Assembly (NCBI GenBank): GCA_031550605.1
Contig: JAVBOK010000067.1
Coordinates: 1 to 36,644, forward strand
DNA from: FLUQ01 sp031550605
GTDB taxonomy: Bacteria > Desulfobacterota > Desulfovibrionia > Desulfovibrionales > Desulfovibrionaceae
Direction of reading: 5' to 3'
DNA length: 36,644 bases
Made by a program: the position numbers and the translations under genes. The notes below the pieces were generated by a model. The model had not been told where the DNA came from and did no database searches. It worked only from the letters and a program-made list of their open reading frames with translations. How positions within the stretch are numbered: position 1 is the first letter of the stretch; the number at the start of each line of letters is the position of its first letter. Below, in pieces: positions 23,071 to 30,267 of the stretch.

Positions 23071-24273
23071 TTACAGTGCGGGTCCACGCATGTAGACCTC
23101 AAGGGCGTTTTCAATGTTCAGGGTCTCCACGCGGGTCAGCATGCCCGACCCGATATCGCACAGATGGCGCTGCATGGTTTCGGCCACGGCGGCGGGGTCC
23201 GCTTTTTCCGTGATGACGGCCCCGGCGTCGAAATCGATGTCATTGACGGACTTGAGAAAGGTGTGGGGGTTGCCGGTCATGAACAGGGTCGGGCTGACCA
23301 GACCCAGGCTGTGCCCCGGCATCATGGCGTCCTGGGGCGGAAACCAGCCCCCGCCGACCTGGAAGATGTTGAGCACGGATCCGGAAGCGGTGAAGCCCAG
23401 GAACAGGGTGACCGTGGCCATCCAGCTGTCCACGAAATACAGGCCCGGATTTTTCGGCCGCTCGGCGTATTCCAGGCACCCGGCAATGGGGCGGCTGCCG
23501 CTTTTGGCGACCGCGCCGAGGGATTTTTCTTCCAGGGTGGTGATGCCCGCCTCAATGTTCGAGGGCACGGGGTTGATGGACCGGATATCCTCGCCGGTGG
23601 CTTTGGCCACTTCTTCCGTGGCCGCGACGATGTCCAGAAAGCGTTTGCGTTCGGCCGGGTCGGCAAAGCGCCGAGCCACCAGATGCTCCGCGCCGATGAC
23701 TTCCGTGGTTTCGCTGAAAAAGGCCGTGCCCCCGGCGTCGATCAGGCTGTCCACCACATGCCCGGCCACGGGGTTGCCGGACATGCCCGAACTGGGGTCG
23801 GAATAGCCGCATTTGACGCCCATCCACAGGTCGCCGAACGAACGTTCCGTGCGCATGGCCCTGCTCGCTTCGCGCGCGAGCAGCCGTCCTTTGCGGATGC
23901 CTTCGCCGATGCAGGCGTGAAAGCCGCCGCATTCGCTCATGAATACCGTGTCCACCGGCTTGCCCAGGTCCATGATGGGCTCGACGATGGCCGTGCGGGA
24001 CAGTTCGGGATAGCCGCTGTCCGGCTTGACCCCCACGATGAGCACCGCGCCCACGTTGGGGTTGGCGGCAAGCCCCACCAGGGTGCGGGCGATGGTGGCC
24101 CGGTCGCCCGATACGCGGCCGAATTCCGAGGGCGGCACGTAGCAGCGGGCGTCGCGGATGTGCGAGGCGATCATGCGGGCGCAGTTGCCCGGCGCGCTGC
24201 CGTTGGTGATGACCAGGGTGTAGTTGCGGATCCCGACCCGCCCGTCGCTGCGCAGGTAACCGAAAAATTTCAT
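23071..24273 (-). CDS. UxaA/SuyB-family lyase, large subunit
   Basis: The product has 400 residues; TGAGG precedes the ATG, 7 bases after the small subunit. It matches the C-terminal catalytic region of altronate dehydratase: G-Y-L-R-S-D-G-R-V-G-I-R-N at the N-terminus, A-A-N-P-N-V-G-A-V-L-I-V-G near 90, S-E-C-G-G near 138, a K-C-G-Y-S-D-x-S-S-G block near 180, and T-T-L-E-E-K-S-L-G-A near 265. Family members dehydrate altronate or galactarate, or split (2R)-sulfolactate into pyruvate and sulfite (SuyB). The K-C-G-Y-S-D block departs from the K-C-G-G-S-D usual for sugar-acid dehydratases, and the usual T-T-G-R-G region is also altered. Having separate small and large subunits is the SuyA/SuyB arrangement, but split UxaA enzymes also exist. 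Confidence 0.83.
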   Translation of the reverse strand: MKFFGYLRSDGRVGIRNYTLVITNGSAPGNCARMIASHIRDARCYVPPSEFGRVSGDRATIARTLVGLAANPNVGAVLIVGVKPDSGYPELSRTAIVEPIMDLGKPVDTVFMSECGGFHACIGEGIRKGRLLAREASRAMRTERSFGDLWMGVKCGYSDPSSGMSGNPVAGHVVDSLIDAGGTAFFSETTEVIGAEHLVARRFADPAERKRFLDIVAATEEVAKATGEDIRSINPVPSNIEAGITTLEEKSLGAVAKSGSRPIAGCLEYAERPKNPGLYFVDSWMATVTLFLGFTASGSVLNIFQVGGGWFPPQDAMMPGHSLGLVSPTLFMTGNPHTFLKSVNDIDFDAGAVITEKADPAAVAETMQRHLCDIGSGMLTRVETLNIENALEVYMRGPAL

Positions 24274-24280
24274 GATGGCC

Positions 24281-24565
24281 TCATTCCGGCTGCGCCGCCC
24301 GGCCGCCGATCAGATTGTGGATGTGGACGCGCTCTCCCGCTCTGATGGCGGCGCTGGCCGTGCCGATGGGTTCGCCGTACATGATGACCGGCGCGCCGGG
24401 GGCGATGTCCGCCAGCGCCATCTTGAAACCGAAGGGAACATCGGTCACGGCGGTAAGGGCGCCGGAGCTTCCGCCGCCTTTCCAGGCCACCGCGTCACCG
24501 GCGCGGATGTCTTCCACCGCGTTGCCCACGGTGTCCAGGGGGGTTTTGACGACAACGCCTTTCAT
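24281..24565 (-). CDS. UxaA/SuyA-family lyase, small (SAF-domain) subunit
   Basis: The product has 94 residues. The ATG at 24565 follows CGGGAGAAAAGC; a further upstream in-frame start would lie too close to the sigma-54 transcription start. It is the SAF-type domain that in UxaA forms the N-terminus: D-V-P-F-G-F-K-M-A-L near residue 45-54, Y-G-E-P-I-G near 67, and the C-terminal R-V-H-I-H-N motif near 84. It is the first gene of the sigma-54 operon and is expected to form a complex with the large subunit encoded next. Confidence 0.85.
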   Translation of the reverse strand: MKGVVVKTPLDTVGNAVEDIRAGDAVAWKGGGSSGALTAVTDVPFGFKMALADIAPGAPVIMYGEPIGTASAAIRAGERVHIHNLIGGRAAQPE

Positions 24566-24617
24566 GCTTTTCTCCCGCTCGAAAGTGTGCGGCGCATGCC
24601 GCGCCGGCATGGGGATC

Positions 24618-24633
24618 AGCAAAACGCATGCCA
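24618..24633 (-). promoter_or_regulatory. Sigma-54 (RpoN) promoter of the lyase-TTT-rhodanese operon
   Basis: The minus strand reads TGGCATGCGTTTTGCT, matching the consensus T-G-G-C-A-C-N5-T-T-G-C-W at all fixed positions but one, with GG and GC exactly 10 bases apart. The -12 GC lies about 53 bases before the first start codon. The divergent gene encodes a sigma-54 activator, which supports the call. Confidence 0.88.
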
Positions 24634-24687
24634 GATAGTTTATTCAAATAGTTCGCTGGAATAGGAATAAAAGGAGAAAAGATTCCC

Positions 24688-24704
24688 TTGCAGCGAAGCA
24701 GCAA
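24688..24704. promoter_or_regulatory. Candidate upstream activator site in the divergent sigma-54 region
   Basis: TTGCAGC-GAA-GCAGCAA is an imperfect palindrome (6 of 7 half-site bases match). It lies about 70 bases upstream of the -24 element and just before the activator's start codon. The position suits an enhancer-type binding site that could also autoregulate the activator. Confidence 0.45.
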
Positions 24705-24707
24705 ATA

Positions 24708-26696
24708 ATGCATATTGATGCAATGAATAAGCAATTGTATCAGGAGCAGGCCCTGCCTGCCCCCCCCATAGGCGTCATCGCGCCCACCGTGGAGATCATG
24801 GAGCGTACCAGGGAAGTGGCGCGCGAACTGGACATGCTTGACGCCGTTTCGCTGCACACGGCCAACCTGGGCGAAGGGCTTGCCCTTGCCCGCAAGCTGG
24901 AGGCCGAAGGCGTCCACGTGTTCGTCGCCCGCCGGGGCATGGTGGAATTGATCAAAAAAGAATTGGCGTCGCCCGTGGCCCCCATTCCGGTAACCATGCA
25001 GGACATGGCCCGGACCCTGGCCAAAGCGAAAAACCTTACCGGCATCGAGCAGCCGCGCATCGCTCTGTTCACTTTCCCCTCGGGCCAGGCCGATCTGGAA
25101 GTGTTCGCGGAACTGATGGGCATCAATCTGATGATCTACACCATGATCGCGGACGAAAAATACATGGACTGGCTTGTGGAGCAGGCCATTATGGACCAGG
25201 CCCATGTCATCGTCGGGGGCAGCGTGGTCACGCTGCAGGCCCGGCGGCGCAATTTTCCGGCCATCTTTCTGGATTCCGGCCCGCTGGCCCTGCGCACGGC
25301 GCTGCTGGAAGCGGACAAGCTGGCTTACGCGCGCCGTCTGGAAAAAACCCTGGCCGAGCGCTTCCGGGTGGTTGTGGAGACGTCGAAGGACGGCATTGTC
25401 GTGGTGGACGGCGACGGCGTCATCCAGGTTTCCAACCCGGCGGCTTGCGCCGTGCTGCGTTGCGCGCCGGACGTGTCCGGCCGCGCCGTCTGGGATTTTC
25501 TGCCCCTGCCTTCCGTGAAAAGCGCGTTCAGCCACGGCCGGTCGCTGCGTGACACCATCGTGACGGTGGGCGGCCTCACCCTGCTGCTGACCATGGAACC
25601 GACCACGGTCAACGGCGAAATGCGCGGAGCGGTGCTGACCGTCAAACCCGCCGAATCCGTCAGCGAACTGGGAACGAAAATCAGCCGCAGCCTGTTCAGC
25701 GCGGGGTTCGCCAGCAAATACACCTTTGCCGATATCGAGGGGGCATCGCCCCAGATCCGCGAAGCCGCGGCAACGGCCGAACGCTATGCCCTCGCCGGCA
25801 GCCCCGTGCTGCTGTATGGAGAAACGGGCACGGGCAAGGAATTGTTCGCCCACGCCATCCACCATGCGGGCGCGTTCCGGCGCGGCCCTTTCGTGCCGGT
25901 CAACTGCGCGTCCATGCCGCCGACTCTGCTGGAATCCGAACTGTTCGGCTATGACGAGGGGGCTTTCACCGGCGCCAGCCGCAGGGGCAAGGTGGGCCTT
26001 CTGGAAATGGCCCACGGCGGCACGGTGTTCCTCGACGAAGTTTCGGAGCTGGACCATTACGCCCAGCTCCGTCTGCTGCGGGTGCTGCAGGAACGGAGCG
26101 TGCTGCGCATCGGGGGAAACCGCTTCATCTCGCTCGATTTCCGGGTGATAGCCGCTTCCAACCGGTATCTTCCCGATCTGGTGGATCAGGGGCAGTTCCG
26201 GGCGGATCTGTACTACCGGCTGGCGTCTTTGTGTCTTGACCTGCCGCCCCTGCGCGCCAGGGAAGGCGACGTCGCCTTTCTGGTGGGGCGTTTCATGGCG
26301 CGGGAGAGCCCGGTCCGCGGGCTGCATCTGTCCGCGGAGGCCGTACGCGAACTGGAGGGGCATTTTTGGCCGGGCAACGTCAGGGAACTGCAGAACGTGG
26401 CGCGCCGCCTGTGCGTGGCGGCCGGCGCGGAAGGCTGCCGCCGCGCGGACGCGGCCGCGGTGCGCGCGGCCCTGCTGCGGCGGGACGGCAACGCGGCCGG
26501 TTCGGCAACCGCCGGTTCCCCCGGAACGCGGCCCGCGTTCTTTTCCGGAACGGCGCTGCTGGGCGAAGAAGGCCGCATCCGCGAAGCGCTGCGGCGTTGC
26601 GAGGGGCACCAGGGCCGGGCGGCGGCCTTGCTGGGCATGGACAGGAACACGCTGTACCGGAAGATGAAAAAGCACGGCATAACGCGTTTTCAATGA
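24708..26696 (+). CDS. Sigma-54-dependent activator, PrpR_N-PAS-AAA+-Fis type
   Basis: The product has 662 residues. An N-terminal PrpR_N-like sensor (about 20-200) is followed by a PAS-like region (about 215-320), the AAA+ module and a Fis-type helix-turn-helix (about 622-660, with A-A-A-L-L-G-M-D-R-N-T-L-Y-R). Walker A is G-E-T-G-T-G-K-E (371-378), the sigma-54 contact loop G-A-F-T-G-A is intact (418-423), and Walker B is F-L-D-E (441-444), so it should be a working activator. Related PrpR-type proteins sense small acids or metabolites. It is divergent from a consensus sigma-54 promoter and so almost certainly drives the minus-strand operon. The ribosome site is weak: AAAGGAG lies about 31 bases before this ATG, and ATG 24723 is a possible alternative start. 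Confidence 0.93.
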   Translation: MHIDAMNKQLYQEQALPAPPIGVIAPTVEIMERTREVARELDMLDAVSLHTANLGEGLALARKLEAEGVHVFVARRGMVELIKKELASPVAPIPVTMQDMARTLAKAKNLTGIEQPRIALFTFPSGQADLEVFAELMGINLMIYTMIADEKYMDWLVEQAIMDQAHVIVGGSVVTLQARRRNFPAIFLDSGPLALRTALLEADKLAYARRLEKTLAERFRVVVETSKDGIVVVDGDGVIQVSNPAACAVLRCAPDVSGRAVWDFLPLPSVKSAFSHGRSLRDTIVTVGGLTLLLTMEPTTVNGEMRGAVLTVKPAESVSELGTKISRSLFSAGFASKYTFADIEGASPQIREAAATAERYALAGSPVLLYGETGTGKELFAHAIHHAGAFRRGPFVPVNCASMPPTLLESELFGYDEGAFTGASRRGKVGLLEMAHGGTVFLDEVSELDHYAQLRLLRVLQERSVLRIGGNRFISLDFRVIAASNRYLPDLVDQGQFRADLYYRLASLCLDLPPLRAREGDVAFLVGRFMARESPVRGLHLSAEAVRELEGHFWPGNVRELQNVARRLCVAAGAEGCRRADAAAVRAALLRRDGNAAGSATAGSPGTRPAFFSGTALLGEEGRIREALRRCEGHQGRAAALLGMDRNTLYRKMKKHGITRFQ

Positions 26697-26795
26697 CAAG
26701 GCGGGCGGCGGCCCGGCCCGCGGTTCCGGCGGGAACGGCATTTTTCCGTGCGGTTCGGGCGTGCGCGTGACGGCCTGATTTTTCTGACCGCCCCG

Positions 26796-26822
26796 GCCTT
26801 TTTCCGTATCGCGGAAAAAGGC
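26796..26822. terminator. Hairpin between converging activator and trpB genes
   Basis: GCCTTTTTCCG (26796-26806) and CGGAAAAAGGC (26812-26822) form a perfect 11-bp stem with a 5-base loop in the 198-base convergent gap. The T and A runs are inside the stem; it probably terminates transcription from both sides. Confidence 0.6.
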
Positions 26823-26894
26823 TCCGCGCTTGCGGGGTTCGGGGGGCGGCTCCGGCGGGGGAGTCCGGAGAGGGCGGCGCCTTCTCCGGGGCGT

Positions 26895-28106
26895 TTACGC
26901 CGTCAGTTTCGTGATCAGGTCGATATCCTTGTCGCCCCGGCCGGACAGGCAGACCACCAGGTTTTTGTCCCCGTCCATGTCCGGGGCCATTTTCATGGCC
27001 AGGGCCAGGGCATGGGCCGACTCCAGGGCCGGGATGATGCCTTCGTTTTTGGACAGGGCGAAAAAGGCGTCCACCGCTTCCCGGTCGGAAACCATGGCGT
27101 ATTCCGCGCGGCCCGCATCGCGCAGAAAGGCGTGTTCCGGCCCCACGCCGGGGTAGTCCAGGCCGGCGGACATGGAATGCACGGGCGAGATCTCGCCGTT
27201 TTCATCCCGCAGCACGTAGGACCGATACCCGTGCACCACGCCGGGCGCGCCCAGGCTCATGGTGGCGGCGTGGTCTCCCCTGGCCGTGCCGCGGCCGCCC
27301 GGTTCCGCCCCGATCAGGCGGACCCCGGCGTCCTCCACAAAGGGGTGGAACATGCCGATGGCGTTGGACCCGCCGCCCACGCAGGCGATGCAGGCGTCCG
27401 GCAGCCTGCCGTGCTGGGCCAGGAACTGCCGGCGGGTTTCCAGGCCGATCACGGACTGGAAATCGCGGACCATCAGCGGATAGGGGTGGGGCCCCACGGC
27501 GGAACCCAGCAGGTAGAAGGTGCCGGCGGAATCCGCCGCCCAGGCGGCGATGGCTTCGTCCACCGCTTCCTTCAGCCCGCGGTTGCCGGACAGGGCCGGC
27601 CGCACCTGTGCGCCCATCATGCGCATGCGGAACACGTTCACTTCCTGGCGCTTCATGTCCTCTTCGCCCATGAACACCGTGCAGGACATGCCCATCAGGG
27701 CGGCTGTGGCCGCCGCCGCCACCCCGTGCGAACCCGCGCCGGTTTCCGCGATGATTTTCTTTTTGCCCAGGCGCCTGGCCAGCAGGATCTGGCCCAGGGT
27801 GTTGTTGACCTTGTGCGCGCCCAGGTGGTTGAGGTCTTCGCGCTTGAGGTGGATGGCCGCTCCGCCGAGGCGCTCCGTCAGGTTCTTACAGTAAAACAGG
27901 GGGGTGGGCCTGCCGGAATAATTGGTCAGGTAATAGGCAAGCTCCGCCTGAAAATCCGGGTCGGGCCGGAACCGGGCGTAGGCCGCGGCTAGTTCGTTCA
28001 GGGCCGGCTTCAGCACGTCGGGGACGAACTGGCCGCCGTAGGGGCCGAAAAACCCGGAATCATCGGGGCCGGAAGCCAGAGCGGCGGAAGAGGGGAATTC
28101 GTTCAT
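26895..28106 (-). CDS. trpB: Tryptophan synthase beta chain
   Basis: The product has 403 residues. The ATG at 28106 has AAAGGA upstream; the longer frame runs into the attenuator and is rejected. TrpB condenses indole and serine to tryptophan with PLP. The lysine is K99 (H-L-G-A-H-K-V-N-N, equal to K87 of the Salmonella enzyme), the catalytic glutamate is E121 (A-E-T-G-A-G), and the phosphate loop is G-G-G-S-N-A. It is the standard TrpB1 type, although no trpA or other trp gene lies in the window. A trp leader peptide and attenuator precede it, so its expression should fall when charged tRNA-Trp is plentiful. Confidence 0.97.
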   Translation of the reverse strand: MNEFPSSAALASGPDDSGFFGPYGGQFVPDVLKPALNELAAAYARFRPDPDFQAELAYYLTNYSGRPTPLFYCKNLTERLGGAAIHLKREDLNHLGAHKVNNTLGQILLARRLGKKKIIAETGAGSHGVAAAATAALMGMSCTVFMGEEDMKRQEVNVFRMRMMGAQVRPALSGNRGLKEAVDEAIAAWAADSAGTFYLLGSAVGPHPYPLMVRDFQSVIGLETRRQFLAQHGRLPDACIACVGGGSNAIGMFHPFVEDAGVRLIGAEPGGRGTARGDHAATMSLGAPGVVHGYRSYVLRDENGEISPVHSMSAGLDYPGVGPEHAFLRDAGRAEYAMVSDREAVDAFFALSKNEGIIPALESAHALALAMKMAPDMDGDKNLVVCLSGRGDKDIDLITKLTA

Positions 28107-28148
28107 GGAACAATCCTTTCTGGTTGGGCAGGGACCGCCGACAGGCAT

Positions 28149-28238
28149 AAAAAAACACGGCCGGCGTTTCCGCTGCCGCGTTTGGTTGCGTTGTGTCGTT
28201 ACCCGACGCGTTCCATCGCGGCCCTGTTACCAGGACCG
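28149..28238 (-). promoter_or_regulatory. trp attenuator (alternative RNA structures) upstream of trpB
   Basis: On the minus strand the leader RNA can form three hairpins. (a) 1:2, CGGTCCTG (28238-28231) with CAGGGCCG (28226-28219), overlapping the last Trp codon and the stop of the leader peptide. (b) Antiterminator, GCCGCG (28222-28217) with CGCGGC (28180-28175). (c) Terminator, CGGCAGCG (28178-28171) with CGCCGGCCG (28166-28158), followed by a T7 tract (28155-28149). The antiterminator and terminator share bases 28175-28178 and cannot coexist, which is the classic attenuator design. Stalling on Trp codons would mask the first strand and free the second. Confidence 0.85.
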
Positions 28239-28286
28239 CCACCAGCGGCCGTTCGGGGCCGGGGTATAAAAAACGCGCGTGGTCAT
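28227..28286 (-). CDS. trpL: trp leader peptide
   Basis: This is a 19-codon ORF reading MTTRVFYTPAPNGRWWRSW, with tandem Trp codons and a third Trp just before the TAA stop. It lies directly upstream of the attenuator hairpins and about 120 bases before trpB. Three Trp in 19 residues next to a terminator/antiterminator pair is diagnostic of ribosome-mediated attenuation. No clear ribosome site precedes it, and the best promoter would start transcription at or very near the ATG, so it may be read from a leaderless end. Confidence 0.85.
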   Translation of the reverse strand: MTTRVFYTPAPNGRWWRSW

Positions 28287-28292
28287 GGCGGA

Positions 28293-28321
28293 AAAATGCC
28301 CATGTTTCCTTTTCTTGTCAA
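28293..28321 (-). promoter_or_regulatory. Candidate promoter of trpL-trpB
   Basis: On the minus strand a consensus TTGACA (28321-28316) is 17 bases from CATTTT (28298-28293), a weak -10. The predicted start falls at about 28286, the first base of trpL. The -35 overlaps that of the divergent mtnA promoter. Confidence 0.5.
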
Positions 28322-28343
28322 GTCCGCCGCCGGTCCCTATACT
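28315..28343 (+). promoter_or_regulatory. Strong sigma-70 promoter of mtnA
   Basis: TTGTCA (28315-28320) and TATACT (28338-28343) are 17 bases apart, each matching 5 of 6 consensus bases. The expected start is about 28350, which is the mtnA ATG, so the mRNA may be leaderless. Confidence 0.7.
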
Positions 28344-28349
28344 GTGGCG

Positions 28350-29387
28350 ATGGACATGCACATTCGCTATGACGCCTCGTCGGATACCCTGTTCCTGCTG
28401 GACCAGAAAGCCCTGCCCCTGCGCGAGGAAACCGTGGCCTGCCGCACCGTGGACGAGGCCATAGGCCGCATCCGGGATCTGACCGTGCGCGGCGCGCCGG
28501 CCATCGGGGTTGCGGCCGCTTTCGCCGCCGTGCTGGCAGCCGGAGAAGCAGGGGAAAAGGGACAGGCCTGGCGGGCATTCGTGGACGCGGCCCTGGACCG
28601 CCTGGCGGATGCCCGGCCCACGGCGGTCAACCTGGCCTGGGCCGTGGGCCGCATGCGGGCGGCCATGGCCGCCGCCGCTCCCGCCTCGCCGGCGGCTTTG
28701 CGCCGGCTGTGGCTGGCCGAAGCCCTGCGCCTTCACCAAGAGGACATCGCGGCCAACAAGGCCATGGGCCGTTTCGGCGCGGACCTTTTCGCCGACGGCG
28801 ACACGGTGCTGACCCACTGCAACGCCGGGGCCCTGGCCACGGGAGGATACGGCACGGCCCTGGGCGTCATCCGGGCGGCGACTGAGGCGGGCAGGCGCAT
28901 CCGCGTCATTGCGGACGAAACCCGGCCCGTGCTGCAGGGCGCGCGGCTGACGGCCTATGAACTGGCCCGCGACGGCATCCCGGTGGCGGTGGCCTGCGAC
29001 AGCGCGGCGGGCCTGCTGATGCGCAGGGGGCTGGTGCAGAAAGTGATCGTGGGCGCGGACCGCATCGCGGCCAACGGCGACACGGCCAACAAGATCGGCA
29101 CTTACGGCCTGGCCGTGCTGGCCAGAGAACACGGCATTCCCTTGTACGTGGCCGCGCCCTTTTCGACCATTGACCGAGCAACCCCCGACGGGGACGCCAT
29201 CCCCATTGAGGAGCGGCCGGCCGACGAAGTGGCCGTCTGCGGCGGCGCGCGCGTCATGCCCCTGAACGTTCCGGCCTACAATTTCGCGTTCGACGTGACC
29301 CCGTCGGCGCTGATCAGCGCGATCGTCACGGAAAGGGGCGTTCTGCGGCCGCCTTACGCCGCCGCCATCGCCGGGGCGCCGCGATGA
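28350..29387 (+). CDS. mtnA: S-methyl-5-thioribose-1-phosphate isomerase
   Basis: The product has 345 residues from ATG 28350; another ATG at 28356 is possible, and no ribosome site is visible before either. It converts methylthioribose 1-phosphate to methylthioribulose 1-phosphate in methionine salvage. Family marks are L-L-D-Q-K-A-L-P near 16-23, T-V-R-G-A-P-A-I-G-V-A near 45-55, catalytic C157 in T-H-C-N-A-G and D237 in G-A-D-R-I (C160 and D240 of the Bacillus enzyme). It is the first gene of a unit with mqnD. The two pathways share 5'-methylthioadenosine/aminofutalosine nucleosidase chemistry, which may explain the pairing. Confidence 0.95.
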   Translation: MDMHIRYDASSDTLFLLDQKALPLREETVACRTVDEAIGRIRDLTVRGAPAIGVAAAFAAVLAAGEAGEKGQAWRAFVDAALDRLADARPTAVNLAWAVGRMRAAMAAAAPASPAALRRLWLAEALRLHQEDIAANKAMGRFGADLFADGDTVLTHCNAGALATGGYGTALGVIRAATEAGRRIRVIADETRPVLQGARLTAYELARDGIPVAVACDSAAGLLMRRGLVQKVIVGADRIAANGDTANKIGTYGLAVLAREHGIPLYVAAPFSTIDRATPDGDAIPIEERPADEVAVCGGARVMPLNVPAYNFAFDVTPSALISAIVTERGVLRPPYAAAIAGAPR

Positions 29388-29421
29388 ACCCCGCGGCGCG
29401 GCAAGGGCGCGGGAGGGCGAT

Positions 29422-30267
29422 ATGGCGCTGAGTCTGGGCATTTCACCCTGCCCCAACGACACGTACATTTTTTCCGCCCTGATCGGGGGCCGCATTCCTT
29501 TGCCCGCCGGGTTCGGGCCGCTGTCCGCGCGCATGGCCGACGTGGAGGAACTGAACGCCCTGGCCCGCGAAGGGCGGCTGGACGTGACCAAGATGTCCGC
29601 CGCCGCCGCCGCCCATGTGCTGGACGAATACGTGATCCTCAACGCCGGGGCGGCCCTGGGCCGGGGCTGCGGTCCGCTGCTGGCGGCGTCTTCCCCGGTG
29701 AACGCGGCGGACCTGGCGGATGCGGCCATCGCCGTGCCGGGCCGCCTGACCACGGCCAATCTGCTGTTGTCCTTGCACGGCGGCTTTCACGGTCCGCGCG
29801 CGGAAATGCCTTTTGACCGCATCATGCCCGCCCTGGCCGCCGGAGAATGCGCAGCCGGGGTCATCATCCACGAGGGCCGCTTCACCTATGCGGCCAACGG
29901 CCTGTCTCTGGTGCTGGATCTGGGGGAATGGTGGGAAAGGGCGACGGGTTCGCCCATCCCGCTGGGGGTGATCGTGGCCCGGCGCAGCCTGGGGCTTGAA
30001 ATGCTGAAACAGATCGACAGGCTGATCCGGGCCAGCCTGGAACAGGCCAACGCGGACCCCGGCGCCACGGCCGCCTTTGTGCGCGCCCATGCCCAGGAAA
30101 TGGACGAAGACGTCTGCGCCCGGCACATCAAAACCTTTGTCAACGAGAACAGCCTGGATCTGGGCGGCAAGGGCCGCGCTGCCGTGCGCCGCCTGATCGG
30201 CAAGGCCGCGGAACTGAACGGCCTGAGCCTGCCGCGCAAACCTCTGTTCGTGGAGCGGTTCGGGTGA
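29422..30267 (+). CDS. mqnD: 1,4-dihydroxy-6-naphthoate synthase (futalosine menaquinone pathway)
   Basis: The product has 281 residues, with GGGAGG upstream and 34 bases after mtnA. MqnD converts cyclic de-hypoxanthine futalosine to 1,4-dihydroxy-6-naphthoate, a step in the futalosine route to menaquinone. The fold is that of a periplasmic-binding-like protein, but no signal peptide is present. Conserved blocks are I-S-P-C-P-N-D-T-Y-I-F near 7-17, T-K-M-S near 52, A-V-P-G-R-L-T-T-A-N near 110 and I-I-H-E-G-R-F-T-Y near 150. It indicates an anaerobe that makes menaquinone by this route. Its stop overlaps the next start by four bases (GTGA). Confidence 0.92.
   Translation: MALSLGISPCPNDTYIFSALIGGRIPLPAGFGPLSARMADVEELNALAREGRLDVTKMSAAAAAHVLDEYVILNAGAALGRGCGPLLAASSPVNAADLADAAIAVPGRLTTANLLLSLHGGFHGPRAEMPFDRIMPALAAGECAAGVIIHEGRFTYAANGLSLVLDLGEWWERATGSPIPLGVIVARRSLGLEMLKQIDRLIRASLEQANADPGATAAFVRAHAQEMDEDVCARHIKTFVNENSLDLGGKGRAAVRRLIGKAAELNGLSLPRKPLFVERFG

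Noticed and set aside
24495..26741. 748-codon minus-strand frame opposite the sigma-54 activator
   Set aside because: It would read through the small lyase start region and the RpoN promoter. The plus-strand gene has intact Walker A, Walker B and G-A-F-T-G-A motifs.
28284..28304. Six-codon mini-ORF (M-G-I-F-P-P) overlapping the trpL start as CCATGA on the minus strand
   Set aside because: It has a purine-rich sequence in front, but the predicted transcript would start after it. Too short and unsupported to call.
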